A stretch of 39,288 nt of DNA from an uncultured Flavobacteriales bacterium (GTDB taxonomy: Bacteria; Bacteroidota; Bacteroidia; Flavobacteriales_D; Sanyastnellaceae): contig CALGDB010000007.1 of the NCBI GenBank assembly GCA_937884175.1, positions 1 through 39,288 of the forward strand, in the 5' to 3' direction. The translations under genes were made by a program, and so were the position numbers. Shown piece by piece: positions 8,829 to 17,826 of this stretch (positions are counted from its first letter, which is position 1; every line of letters begins with the position of its first letter). A model generated the notes under the pieces. It made no database searches, was not told the DNA's origin, and saw only the letters and a list, made by a program, of their open reading frames with translations.

Positions 8829-9347
8829 ATGAAAATCGCACCGCACCTTCCAAAGTCCTCCTTCCGTATTGCTCTGATTGGAGCCCTTCTGCCGCTGGGC
8901 GGCTGTTTGCCGGAACCCAGCTTCCCGGATCAGCCGGCGATTGAATTCCAATCGTTTGACCTCAGCGCGAGTGGCGGCCGGGAGCTGGTAATTAGATTCA
9001 CCGACGGCGATGGCAACGTGGGGCTCGGGCAAGCGGACACCCTCGCGCCTTTTTGCCCAACGTGCGAACACCACCAGAACCTGAAATGCGAATACCAGGA
9101 ATGGCGGGATACCGCATGGGTGGAAATTGGACTCAATCCCGACGCTGGGCAGATTCCGTTTTACTACCGCGTGCCTCCCGTGGCGCCCACCGGTCAAAAC
9201 CCCACGCAGAACGGCACCATCAGCATCGACATGAATTCGTGGTTTTTGAACAGCCCATACGATTCCATGCGGTTCCGGATTACCCTTTATGACCGGGACC
9301 TCAACCCTTCGAACGAAGCGTATACCCCGGCGACACCGAAGCCCTAA
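8829..9347 (+). CDS. Hypothetical secreted lipoprotein with DGDGNVGLGQADT motif and Cys cluster
   Basis: C-terminal part of ORF 8058..9347, whose upstream part is antisense to the LuxE-like gene. Starts ATG 8829 (or 8814): MKIAPHLPKSSFRIALIGALLPLGGC lipobox, then FRITLYDRDLNPSNEAYTP. Resembles common Bacteroidota hypothetical lipoproteins. Confidence 0.75.
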   Translation: MKIAPHLPKSSFRIALIGALLPLGGCLPEPSFPDQPAIEFQSFDLSASGGRELVIRFTDGDGNVGLGQADTLAPFCPTCEHHQNLKCEYQEWRDTAWVEIGLNPDAGQIPFYYRVPPVAPTGQNPTQNGTISIDMNSWFLNSPYDSMRFRITLYDRDLNPSNEAYTPATPKP

Positions 9348-9367
9348 TGGCCACATCCTGAAATGAA

Positions 9368-9393
9368 AAAGGCGCTCCAAGTGGAGCGCCTTT
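9368..9393. terminator. Bidirectional intrinsic terminator between two convergent genes
   Basis: AAAGGCGCTCCA (9368-9379) / TGGAGCGCCTTT (9382-9393), 12-bp complementarity with A-rich 5' flank and T-rich 3' flank. Confidence 0.85.
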
Positions 9394-9415
9394 CTCGTTG
9401 AATCCAATCGAGGGA

Positions 9416-12400
9416 TTACTCAGGGCAATCCGAACCGAACTGGGACAGGAAGAAGAGCAAGTCGGGCGTACCGACTTGACCGTCTTCGTTGACATCCGCA
9501 GGACAAGGATCGGTGAAGTCGAATTCACACGTTCCGTTTTCCATGGTCGCCGCTGCGTCGTAGTTGGTCGCATCCGCGTACGTACAGCCGTAGCAGTCGT
9601 ACGTGCAAGAACCGTCGTCGAAGAACGCACCTGAAGCGAAGTTGCATGCTGCAGCATCCACACAGCCGAAGGCCGAAGAGTTTGGCGCACCTGGGGTACC
9701 GTTATCCACCCAGCTAGCTTGCCAGTTGTCTGGATCTTCGTTATTCAGATCCGTCTGGATCAATTCCAAGGTTGAGCATCCACCATCGGGGCTCTGCACC
9801 AAGACATTACCCAATACGGCAACTGTCTGTGCTGGCCATGGATCCGCATCGTCGTATGTCACCGCATCAACCACGTTGCCGAAGCCGTCCTCGATACTAA
9901 CCCCTTCACCAGAGTTGGAGAAGTTGCCCAGATCCAATTGGAAAATCTGAACACCCAAACCACTGTAGTTGGCCGTACCCTCGTCAGATACCGTCATCAA
10001 AACGAATTCGCCTGCTGCGATTGATGTGCCATCAGGGAAGACATACCCGAGCTGTGGTGCTCCACTTGCCGTGTTGTAGAACTCGAAACCACCAATCTCG
10101 GCTGGCATGTCGCCGCCGTTGTAGATCTCGACGAACTCGTAGTCGAAATCATCGCCTTGGGCACTGCAGGGATTGTAGTGAATCTCGTTGATGACCAAGT
10201 TGGGCAACGTGTAGTAGCAATCCTCGTTGGTTGGGTTGTTGACGCCTTCCTGGTAGTTGAATGCCGCCGGATCATCGCAACCGCTGATGATGCACGAACC
10301 ATCATCCAAGGTAGCAGCAGGATCGTAGTTGTCTGCTGCCGGGTCAGTGCAACCAGGTGCATCCACACATGACCCGTCGTCTTCTTGCGCGTACGGATCG
10401 TAGTTACTGAACGAGGCCGTGGTGCAACCCAAGCGAACAACATCCGCTGCGTCACGTGGCAACAACTTCCAGGCGCCGTATGCGTAGAAGTTGGGTCCGA
10501 CCACGCGGTACGAACGTCCTTCTTCCAAAAGTGGTGCATACGTATTGCCGCCGTCAGCGGTCAGTGAATCCCCGATGGCATCGTATCCGATGTCATCGAT
10601 GGTACCAATGCCTGAACCGTCGTTCAGGTGCCACTCGCCGTAACCGGCGTCGGCATTGGTGCACTCACCGGTCATGCTAATCAATACGCACTCCCATTGC
10701 TCATCGTTGATGGCTGCGGTCGCGAGCATTTCAGCTGCCGGCAGGGCATTGCCCGAAGACAGGACTTCAGGTGTGGCCGCTTGAATCTGGCGCAAGCCGT
10801 ACACTTCAGTCACGTTACCCAAGATGGATACTTCGTCACCAAGGGCCACGCCGTCACCGATAACCCAGATGGCCGAGTTAGGCCCTGTACCGTCTTGGAT
10901 GACGTAAGATGCTTGGCCGGCCAATCCACCCGTTGGAGGGTAAGTCGCCGTCACGATTCCTTGCGTTTGCATTTGACCGCTCAAACCGCCTGACTGAATC
11001 TCCTGAATGGTGTAGTTGTCGATGTAGATGCACGAACCATCATCAGATGTTGCATTCTCATCGTAATTGACTGCGAATGGATCGGTGCAACCACCGGTCG
11101 AGGCCGCGCAAGAACCTGAGAAAGTGTGCATGCCCAAGTCACTCCAGTCGTTCTGATCGAGTACAATCCACTCGGAATCCAGGGCGTTGGTACCTGCAGA
11201 CATCGCCCAATCACCTCCGTTACCTGTGAAAACGAACTCGTTTCGCACGAGCGTGTGGTCCTTAGTCGCGTTGGCTACACCGGCCACTTCCCATCCTGAA
11301 CCGGGGTCGGGACCAATGGCTCCAATGATGTCAACCAATACCGTGTCATTGCCCGCAAGCTCGAACAAACCATACGCATCGTCTCCATTGGACAAGTATT
11401 GATGGGTAACGTCCGCCAACGCTAAAATGACGGAATCTGCACTAGGGTGAGCAACGATGTATGTGCCACCGGGTGCTATCTCAGCATCAAAAGGAAAGTT
11501 GAAGCTCAGGTAGTCAAATTGATCGCTGACAAAGGGGGCGTCCGGATCGTCGCATCCATTGCTGCAATTGCCTAGCATGAATTGGCTCAAGAAAACCGCA
11601 GTAGCCGTTGGGTTGTACAACTCGAGGTACTTGTTGTTTCCGCTGCCTTCAGCGTACTCTGAGAAGAAGATGCCGCACGACTCACCGGAGAATTCACAAG
11701 AACCGTCGTCGATGCCAGCACCCGCGTTGTAGTTCGAAGCATCTGCACTGGTGCAACCGTACAACAATGCATCCGCTTCTGAACGCGGTTGGATTTTGTA
11801 GTTACCGAACGAGTAATCGAGCGGACCCGTTACCTGCCACGTGCTCCCCGCTGTGACGTTGCCCGTGTCAATGGCATCGTAGCCGCGGTCGTCGATGCGG
11901 CATTCACCTGACGTATCGTCCACGCCCCACTCGCCGTAGCCGAGGCTTTCTGAGCTAACATCACCAGTTACTTGCACCAAGACGCCTTCCCACTGTTCGT
12001 CAGACGCAGCGGTGGCTGTGCTCAACACCTCTGGAGTTGGCAAAGCGGCTCCCTGCGCATTGATCACGACAGAGACACCCGTCAATTGGGTCAATCCGTA
12101 ATATTCGGCCACTGTTCCCGTGATTTCAATGTCGTCACCGACAACCACTGGTACGTTTGGACCGAACATCCAAATACCGCTGTATGGACCTTGGCCATCC
12201 TGGACACTCACCAACGAGCCAAAGACACCCGTGACAACACCGTTGGTCACCACCGTCGTACCTGTGTAAGCATCTGTCAATTGCCCTTCCTGGATGGCAG
12301 CGATCGCTGTCGTCGTTACTTCCAAGCAAGAACCATCATCGAAATCAGCTGCTTCGTTGTAGTTCGGTGCTGCCGCGTTCGTGCAACCACCAGTACCCAC

Positions 12401-13411
12401 CGTCACCGTCCCGACCATGCCCAATGCAGCGTGTGTACCAACTGAGCAGTCGTAAGAGTACACTCCGGGAATGGTAAAGGTGAAGCTGCCTATGCATACG
12501 GCTTCGCCGCTGGAACTAACAGGTGAGAAAAAGAAGTCTTCTGGGTTACCAAAGGACTCACCGGTCAACGTGTTGGTGGTACCGTTTGCGTTGTGTGAAC
12601 CGCCTACGTTTTCCCATACCACTGTGGTGCCAGGTTCGATGGCAAGGTCTTGCGGGCTGAAGTAGAATCCGCCAGTCGTGACGACGATACCGTCAACGTT
12701 GCATGAATTGTCAAATGTGCACGAGCCATCATCTTCTGTAGCGTCGGCATTGTAGTTGGACGCGTTTTCATTGGTGCAACCGGGGACTGCGGCTCCACAA
12801 TTTCCGGTGAAATCGTGTGAACCGAGGTAGTCCCATGTGTTTTGGTCGTAGACAATCCACTGGCTGTCTTCGGCATTGGTTCCTGCCGCGGTTGCCCAAT
12901 CGTATCCAACGCCTTGGGTAACCGTGCTCTTGCGCACCAACGTGTGGTCTTTTGTTGCAGCAGACTCTCCTGCCACGTCCCAACCCGAGCCGGGGTCTGC
13001 GTCCCAGTTTCCAATGACGTCCAGAATGGTGAATGCGTCTTGGGTTCCTTGTACCAGTGCATAGCCATCATCGCCGTTGGAGAGGTACTGGTGCGTTTCA
13101 TTCGCAAAAGCCAAAATTGCAGCATTTGCAGAGGGATGAGCAATCACATAAATCCCACCTGCAGCTATGGTCGCTCCTTCATCGAAGGCATTCCAGAATT
13201 CGTATTCACCGGGTACGGTCGGAGCATTGCTTGTGCTCGGGTAAGCGTAGCCGCTGAGGTCGATGGCCTCGTTGGTAGGGTTGTAAATTTCAAGGTACTT
13301 GTTATTGCTGCTCCCTTCGGCATATTCCGAGAAAAACAGCCCGCACTGCGCGGATCCAGCCAAGCTCGCTCCGAAGAACAAAGCCGCTAGCAACAGGTTG
13401 AGTGAACGCAT
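9416..13411 (-). CDS. Large secreted multidomain protein: three lamin-tail-like domains, cupredoxin domain, OB/DUF5689-like domains, nine Cys linkers, single dockerin-like C-terminal motif
   Basis: 1331 aa with signal peptide MRSLNLLLAALFFGASLAGSAQ. LTD-like segments CGLFFSEYAEGSSNNKYLEIYNPT, CGIFFSEYAEGSGNNKYLELYNPT and LVINEIHYNPC...YEFVEIYN. Linkers of type GCTDPAADNYDPAATLDDGSC. Cupredoxin-like VVWENVGGSHNANGTTNT...YSYDCSVGTHAALGMVGTVTVG. C-terminus CPADVNEDGQVGTPDLLFFLSQFGSDCPE. Confidence 0.88.
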   Translation of the reverse strand: MRSLNLLLAALFFGASLAGSAQCGLFFSEYAEGSSNNKYLEIYNPTNEAIDLSGYAYPSTSNAPTVPGEYEFWNAFDEGATIAAGGIYVIAHPSANAAILAFANETHQYLSNGDDGYALVQGTQDAFTILDVIGNWDADPGSGWDVAGESAATKDHTLVRKSTVTQGVGYDWATAAGTNAEDSQWIVYDQNTWDYLGSHDFTGNCGAAVPGCTNENASNYNADATEDDGSCTFDNSCNVDGIVVTTGGFYFSPQDLAIEPGTTVVWENVGGSHNANGTTNTLTGESFGNPEDFFFSPVSSSGEAVCIGSFTFTIPGVYSYDCSVGTHAALGMVGTVTVGTGGCTNAAAPNYNEAADFDDGSCLEVTTTAIAAIQEGQLTDAYTGTTVVTNGVVTGVFGSLVSVQDGQGPYSGIWMFGPNVPVVVGDDIEITGTVAEYYGLTQLTGVSVVINAQGAALPTPEVLSTATAASDEQWEGVLVQVTGDVSSESLGYGEWGVDDTSGECRIDDRGYDAIDTGNVTAGSTWQVTGPLDYSFGNYKIQPRSEADALLYGCTSADASNYNAGAGIDDGSCEFSGESCGIFFSEYAEGSGNNKYLELYNPTATAVFLSQFMLGNCSNGCDDPDAPFVSDQFDYLSFNFPFDAEIAPGGTYIVAHPSADSVILALADVTHQYLSNGDDAYGLFELAGNDTVLVDIIGAIGPDPGSGWEVAGVANATKDHTLVRNEFVFTGNGGDWAMSAGTNALDSEWIVLDQNDWSDLGMHTFSGSCAASTGGCTDPFAVNYDENATSDDGSCIYIDNYTIQEIQSGGLSGQMQTQGIVTATYPPTGGLAGQASYVIQDGTGPNSAIWVIGDGVALGDEVSILGNVTEVYGLRQIQAATPEVLSSGNALPAAEMLATAAINDEQWECVLISMTGECTNADAGYGEWHLNDGSGIGTIDDIGYDAIGDSLTADGGNTYAPLLEEGRSYRVVGPNFYAYGAWKLLPRDAADVVRLGCTTASFSNYDPYAQEDDGSCVDAPGCTDPAADNYDPAATLDDGSCIISGCDDPAAFNYQEGVNNPTNEDCYYTLPNLVINEIHYNPCSAQGDDFDYEFVEIYNGGDMPAEIGGFEFYNTASGAPQLGYVFPDGTSIAAGEFVLMTVSDEGTANYSGLGVQIFQLDLGNFSNSGEGVSIEDGFGNVVDAVTYDDADPWPAQTVAVLGNVLVQSPDGGCSTLELIQTDLNNEDPDNWQASWVDNGTPGAPNSSAFGCVDAAACNFASGAFFDDGSCTYDCYGCTYADATNYDAAATMENGTCEFDFTDPCPADVNEDGQVGTPDLLFFLSQFGSDCPE
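9530..12782 (-). repeat. Nine dispersed intragenic repeats encoding GC(T/D/V)xxxAxNYxxxAxxxDDGSCxx linkers
   Basis: Approximate positions: 12717-12782, 12325-12392, 11696-11760, 11029-11092, 10369-10431, 10292-10352, 10213-10282 (degenerate), 9606-9669, 9530-9595. The recurring DNA signature is '...gaaccatcatc...gttgtagtt...gtgcaacc'. Confidence 0.85.
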
Positions 13412-13440
13412 GTCGTGAGTTTTGATTAAAAATGGTTAGG

Positions 13441-13467
13441 CAAACTACTGAAAACTCGACAAATCAA
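13441..13467 (-). promoter_or_regulatory. Possible promoter of the 1331-aa protein gene
   Basis: On the minus strand: TTG (13467-13465) - 17 nt - TAGTTTG (13447-13441), a near match (one T short) to TTG-N(17-23)-TAnnTTTG. Confidence 0.25.
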
Positions 13468-13552
13468 CGCATTATGTGGATAAAAACAACATTTCCTTAA
13501 CTCAACGGTTCTCAGGCAGTTGCATTTGTTACCGCCACTATGCCTATGTTGT

Positions 13553-14170
13553 TCAGGCAAACAGCGTCATCTGCTCGGGCAACTGACGGAACGACGAACG
13601 GTGATGGGGCGTTGTCCCGTGTTCCCGAATGGCCGAGCGATGTTGCTTCGTCGGATAGCCCGCATTGGCATCCCACCCATACGACGGGAAGGATGCGTGC
13701 AGCTTCAGCATGTAGGCATCCCGGTGGGTTTTGGCCAAAACGCTCGCCGCAGCGATGGACGCAAACCGCGCATCCCCCTTGACGTAGCATCCGTATTCCG
13801 GAAGGCCCTCCGCCGTTCGAAACCGGTTGCCATCGATGAGCATAAAATCCGGCTGGACCGACAGTGCCCGCACCGACCGCCGCATGGCCGCAAACGATGC
13901 ATTCAAAATGTTGATGCGGTCAATCTCTTCCGGTAAAACGTGGGTCACAGCCCACGCCAGCGCAAGGGCCTCAATCTCAATCCGTAGCGCCTCGCGCTTG
14001 GCTTTGGTCATTTTCTTGGAATCATTCAAATGGCCCTCCTGCACCAGTTCCTCAGCGAATTCAGGCTGCAGCACCACTGCGGCCGCAGTGACAGGACCCG
14101 CCAAACAACCGCGACCGGCTTCGTCACAACCCGCTTCCATACGGTCTCGTTCAATCCACGCTTCAAGCAT
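13553..14170 (-). CDS. rnhB: Ribonuclease HII
   Basis: EAGCDEAGRGCLAGPVTAAAVVL, LNDSKKMTKAKREAL, FMLIDGNRF, VKGDARFASIAAASVLAKTHRD, YGWDANAGYPTKQH. ATG 14170 preferred; overlaps the glycosyltransferase stop by 8 nt (ATGCTTGA). Confidence 0.95.
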   Translation of the reverse strand: MLEAWIERDRMEAGCDEAGRGCLAGPVTAAAVVLQPEFAEELVQEGHLNDSKKMTKAKREALRIEIEALALAWAVTHVLPEEIDRINILNASFAAMRRSVRALSVQPDFMLIDGNRFRTAEGLPEYGCYVKGDARFASIAAASVLAKTHRDAYMLKLHASFPSYGWDANAGYPTKQHRSAIREHGTTPHHRSSFRQLPEQMTLFA

Positions 14171-15272
14171 GTGACGCAAGTACCTTTTGAATGGATGCCA
14201 TCAGTTGGTTGGCTGAGGTGTCCCAAGAAAAGTCACTCGCTCGCGCCAAACCCGCCTCTACAGCCCTATTGCGCAAAGCCTCATCGGCTTCCAATCGTTG
14301 CATTGCCGCGGCAATTTCAGTTGCATTCGCAGGGTCCACCAAGGCCGCAGCCGCGCCACCACAGACTTCTGGCATCGCTGTCGTATTGCTCGCAATCACC
14401 GGAACCCCTGACGCAAACGCTTCGACAATCGGAACGCCGAATCCTTCAAACCACGGAACAAAAACCAACCCCTCGGCACCGCGCATGACCTGCGCCAACT
14501 GGCCGCGGCCCAAACGACCGGCGTAGTGCACCCCGTCCTGCGGCGTTTCACTTGCACTCCACATCTCAGCCCCGACAATCAACAGTTCGCGTGTACCTCC
14601 TTCCGCTCGGTACATTCCAAATGCCTCGAGCAAGCCGTTCAGATTTTTGCGAGGATGCAAGCTGCCGACAAAGAGAAAGTAGGGGCGGCCATCCGTGAAA
14701 CGCCCGTCGGCAGCTCGCTCAGCGGTTGTTCCTTGCGCATACACGGAAGCTGGCGCATTGTAAACCACATCGATGGAATCGGACGACACGCCAAACTGGG
14801 CAACGATATCGTTCTTGGAGAATTCGCTGACCGTTACTAGCCGATTAGCGATCCGCGCAAATTCTGGAAAGCGGCTTCGGTAATACCGCGCCTCCCTTGC
14901 GGGCATCCACTCGGGATGGTGCATGAAATTCAAATCGTGGAATACGGCCAACTGTGGCACCGCCGTTCGGCGGCTGAGCATGCCATCGCTGGACACGAAG
15001 ACGTCTGCTTTCCAGCGGCGAAGCGCCCGTGTCACGCTGTAATCGAACCACGCATCGTACAGATAAGGACGGCGCGCAGGTGGGAGCAGGCGCATGGATG
15101 TGGCGTTGGGACCGTATTCAAACGCGGCATCCGGCGTTCGGTCAAAGAGCAGCAAAAACTCATGTTCCGGGTGATCCGCAATGATTCTGCGGTAGCACGC
15201 ATCCGTGAACCACCCGATGCCTTCGAGGCGACCAGGAATAAGGAGCCGTGCGTTGAGCGCGATGCGAGCCAT
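14163..15272 (-). CDS. Family 4-type glycosyltransferase
   Basis: MARIALNARLLIPGRLEGIGWFTDACYRRI; FLFVGSLHPRKNLNGLLEAF; RGAEGLVFVPWFEGFGVPIVEAFASGVPVIASNTTAMPEVCGGAAALVDP. ATG 15272 is in frame in the longer 14163..15617 ORF; the upstream extension is antisense to the flippase gene. Confidence 0.9.
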   Translation of the reverse strand: MARIALNARLLIPGRLEGIGWFTDACYRRIIADHPEHEFLLLFDRTPDAAFEYGPNATSMRLLPPARRPYLYDAWFDYSVTRALRRWKADVFVSSDGMLSRRTAVPQLAVFHDLNFMHHPEWMPAREARYYRSRFPEFARIANRLVTVSEFSKNDIVAQFGVSSDSIDVVYNAPASVYAQGTTAERAADGRFTDGRPYFLFVGSLHPRKNLNGLLEAFGMYRAEGGTRELLIVGAEMWSASETPQDGVHYAGRLGRGQLAQVMRGAEGLVFVPWFEGFGVPIVEAFASGVPVIASNTTAMPEVCGGAAAALVDPANATEIAAAMQRLEADEALRNRAVEAGLARASDFSWDTSANQLMASIQKVLASHA

Positions 15273-15306
15273 TCCTGCGAAGATAGCAGACAATTCTGCG
15301 GTGCAT

Positions 15307-16806
15307 ATGCCGTTATTTGCACTACCAAGCGATTTCGGCATTTTGAAGAAATTCCTCACCCACCTCTCCTCGCTCATGGTCTTGAACCTGACCATCAAGC
15401 CGGCGTATTTGTTGGTGGTTGAAGCCAAAATCCAAGATGCCTTGGGGCCGGAGGCTTGGGGAAATTTCTTCCCGCTGCTGAGCCTGAGTTTCCTGTTGAA
15501 TATTTTGCTGGATGCCGGCTTGGCCAACCACACCACCCGGGCAATCGCGCAGAATCCCGAAGGTTTGAACGGCCATTTCCAATCGGGATGGCAGGCCAAG
15601 GGAATGTTATTCCCCATCTACCTCCTTGCGCTGCTCGCGACCGGCTACCTGCTCGGCTACCGGGGCATCTCCCTGCAATGGCTGGGATGGGTGGGCATCA
15701 ACCAGGCCTTACTCAGTGCCGTACTCTACGTTCGCGCAGGGCTCCAAGGTGCAGGCGAACACCGAGCCGACGCATGGGTATCCATTGCCGACCGAGCCTT
15801 GCTGCTGGTAGGGCTGGGCGCGTTGCTTTTTGCGTGTGATGCGTTTCAATTGGAATGGCTACTTGGTGGGACAACTGCGGCCCTCACCTGCAGCCTGCTG
15901 CTGGGTTCTCTGAGGATTCAAAAACTGCGTAAGGCGTTACCCGTTCCGTTGACGGCTTCTCCTAAAGTCTGGGCCCATTTCAAAAGCAGCTGGCCCTATG
16001 CGTTGCTCTTCTTGCTCATGATGACGTACCACCGGGTCGATGCCATCATGCTCGAGCGAATGGCGCCGAACGGCGCAGTCCAAGCCGGATGGTATGCCAT
16101 GGGGTACCGGCTCTTCGAAGCAGCCAACATGATTGGCTTTCTGTTCGCTACCCTCCTGCTTCCTTACTTCACCCGCATGTTGAGCGCTGGAGAAGACATT
16201 CGTCCGCTGGCCGCTGGAATCAGTCGTTTCCTTCTCGTCGGGGGAGGCAGCGTTGCTTGGGTTGCGGCCTTTTTCGCGCCGACGTTTCTCGGCCTATTCT
16301 ATGCTTCGTTTCTGAATGAAGCTGCCCCGATTCTGCCGTGGCTGATGGCATCATTTGCCGTGTTTGCTCAGGGCTACGTGTACAGCACGTTGCTCACGGC
16401 TCGGGGAGACCTGAAACTGCTGAATCGCTTAGCGGCCTTGGGCGCCGTCGCCAACGTGGCCGGCAACGCATGGTGGCTCAGCCAAGCTGACGGCTCTAAC
16501 GCAGCCTTGGGATGTGCCGTCGTCAGCGCTGGCACACAAGTCCTCGTCGTCGGCCTGCAAACGGCCAGTGCCATGCGGTTTCATCCCGGTCGAATCTGGT
16601 GGAAAGTCGGGCAGACCGCGCTCTTACATTCCTTGGCGTGCGCCGCAATATGTGGGGCATTTCTGCGTTGGGCAAACACCTCCGGATGGTCCGTGGTGTT
16701 GTGCCTTCTTTGTTGCATCGCCGCCGGCGCCGTTCCCGGAATCGCTCAAACCCAAACCCTCCGGCAACTGCTATCGGATAAGATGAATATCTTTGCCGAC
16801 TCCTAA
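15307..16806 (+). CDS. Wzx-like polysaccharide flippase (oligosaccharide/MATE-like transporter)
   Basis: Multi-pass hydrophobic protein MPLFALPSDFGILKKFLTHLSSLMVLNLTIKPAYLL...; YHRVDAIMLERMAPNGAVQAGWYAMGYRLFEAANMIGFLFATLLLPYFTRML is typical of the flippase superfamily. Start ATG 15307. Confidence 0.83.
   Translation: MPLFALPSDFGILKKFLTHLSSLMVLNLTIKPAYLLVVEAKIQDALGPEAWGNFFPLLSLSFLLNILLDAGLANHTTRAIAQNPEGLNGHFQSGWQAKGMLFPIYLLALLATGYLLGYRGISLQWLGWVGINQALLSAVLYVRAGLQGAGEHRADAWVSIADRALLLVGLGALLFACDAFQLEWLLGGTTAALTCSLLLGSLRIQKLRKALPVPLTASPKVWAHFKSSWPYALLFLLMMTYHRVDAIMLERMAPNGAVQAGWYAMGYRLFEAANMIGFLFATLLLPYFTRMLSAGEDIRPLAAGISRFLLVGGGSVAWVAAFFAPTFLGLFYASFLNEAAPILPWLMASFAVFAQGYVYSTLLTARGDLKLLNRLAALGAVANVAGNAWWLSQADGSNAALGCAVVSAGTQVLVVGLQTASAMRFHPGRIWWKVGQTALLHSLACAAICGAFLRWANTSGWSVVLCLLCCIAAGAVPGIAQTQTLRQLLSDKMNIFADS
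16788..16795 (+). promoter_or_regulatory. Candidate -7 element (TAnnTTTG) upstream of wzz-like gene
   Basis: TATCTTTG exact match, 26 nt before ATG 16822; lies inside the 3' end of the flippase gene. Confidence 0.35.
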
Positions 16807-16821
16807 GTCGATTCCTACTTC

Positions 16822-17823
16822 ATGAGCACTTCTGACTCCCAACTCAATTCCACACACCTCCTCCGGTTCATTTTTGATCGCCTGAAGACATTCATCGCAA
16901 TCGGAGTCGGTGCGGCGGTGTTGTCTTCCGCCGTCGCCTTGATGATGGAAGAACAGTTCAAATCCACCGTGATTATGTTCGCCACGCCGCAGCATTCAAT
17001 CGGGGAACAATTTTATGAGGAAATCAAGCGCAACGACCTCCTCGAATACGGAGAGACAGAGGACGCCGAACGGCTGTTGCAAATCCTTAATTCAGACCGC
17101 ATCCGCACGCGCATCATTCAGAAGTACGACCTGTGGCTGCACTATGACATCGACCAAAGCCAGCCGGGAGCGCAGACCTTGCTCGGAAAGGAATACAACT
17201 CCAATGTCGATGCCCGCTTGACGCGTTATGGATCCATCGAGGTCAGCGTGTTGGACCGCGATCCCAAGCGTGCCGCTGACATGGCCAACGACATTGCGTT
17301 TTTGGCAGACTCGGTGGCCAACCGACTGCGCAACGATCGTGCAGGTGAAGCCTTGGGATATGCAAAGAGTTCCTTGGAACAGGTGCAACAGGAAATCACC
17401 ACGATGGAAGACGAGCTGGGGCAACTGTACGGCTTGGGGGTGTACGATTTCGCCACCCAAATCGAGGGCCTGAACGAACAATACGCCACGGCGATTGCTA
17501 AGGGGTTACCTGGCAATGCCGAGAAGATCCGCAAGCAGATGGCGGAAATCTCCAACTACGCCAACCAATTCAACAAGCTCTCCAACCTCATCGAAGCCGC
17601 TTACGAACGGGAGGCCATCCTCAAGAAGCGCTTCGAATTGATGAAACTCGACGCGGAAACGCAAATGCCCTCCGCCTTTGTAGTGGACTACGCAGCGCCT
17701 GCCGACAAAAAGTCCAAGCCAATCCGCTGGCTAATCGTCGTCATGAGCGTCGCGAGCACCTTGGTGTTCGCCCTCCTCGCGCTGCTGGCGGCAGAGAACC
17801 TCAAAGACTCTTCCGCGGCCTAA
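16822..17823 (+). CDS. Wzz-like polysaccharide chain-length determinant / capsule export inner-membrane protein
   Basis: N-terminal TM (LKTFIAIGVGAAVLSSAVALMM), periplasmic coiled-coil region, C-terminal TM (IRWLIVVMSVASTLVFALLALLAA) preceded by VVDYAAPADKKSKPIR, the typical Wzz layout. No tyrosine kinase domain. Confidence 0.82.
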   Translation: MSTSDSQLNSTHLLRFIFDRLKTFIAIGVGAAVLSSAVALMMEEQFKSTVIMFATPQHSIGEQFYEEIKRNDLLEYGETEDAERLLQILNSDRIRTRIIQKYDLWLHYDIDQSQPGAQTLLGKEYNSNVDARLTRYGSIEVSVLDRDPKRAADMANDIAFLADSVANRLRNDRAGEALGYAKSSLEQVQQEITTMEDELGQLYGLGVYDFATQIEGLNEQYATAIAKGLPGNAEKIRKQMAEISNYANQFNKLSNLIEAAYEREAILKKRFELMKLDAETQMPSAFVVDYAAPADKKSKPIRWLIVVMSVASTLVFALLALLAAENLKDSSAA

Positions 17824-17826
17824 CCC

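Noticed and set aside
9530-12782. Regularly recurring short DNA repeats that could suggest a CRISPR-like array
   Set aside because: They are imperfect, unevenly spaced, in frame, and encode the GCT..DDGSC linker of one large protein.
15273-15617. N-terminal extension of the glycosyltransferase ORF
   Set aside because: Antisense to the flippase gene; GT4-like sequence begins at MARIALNARLL (15272).
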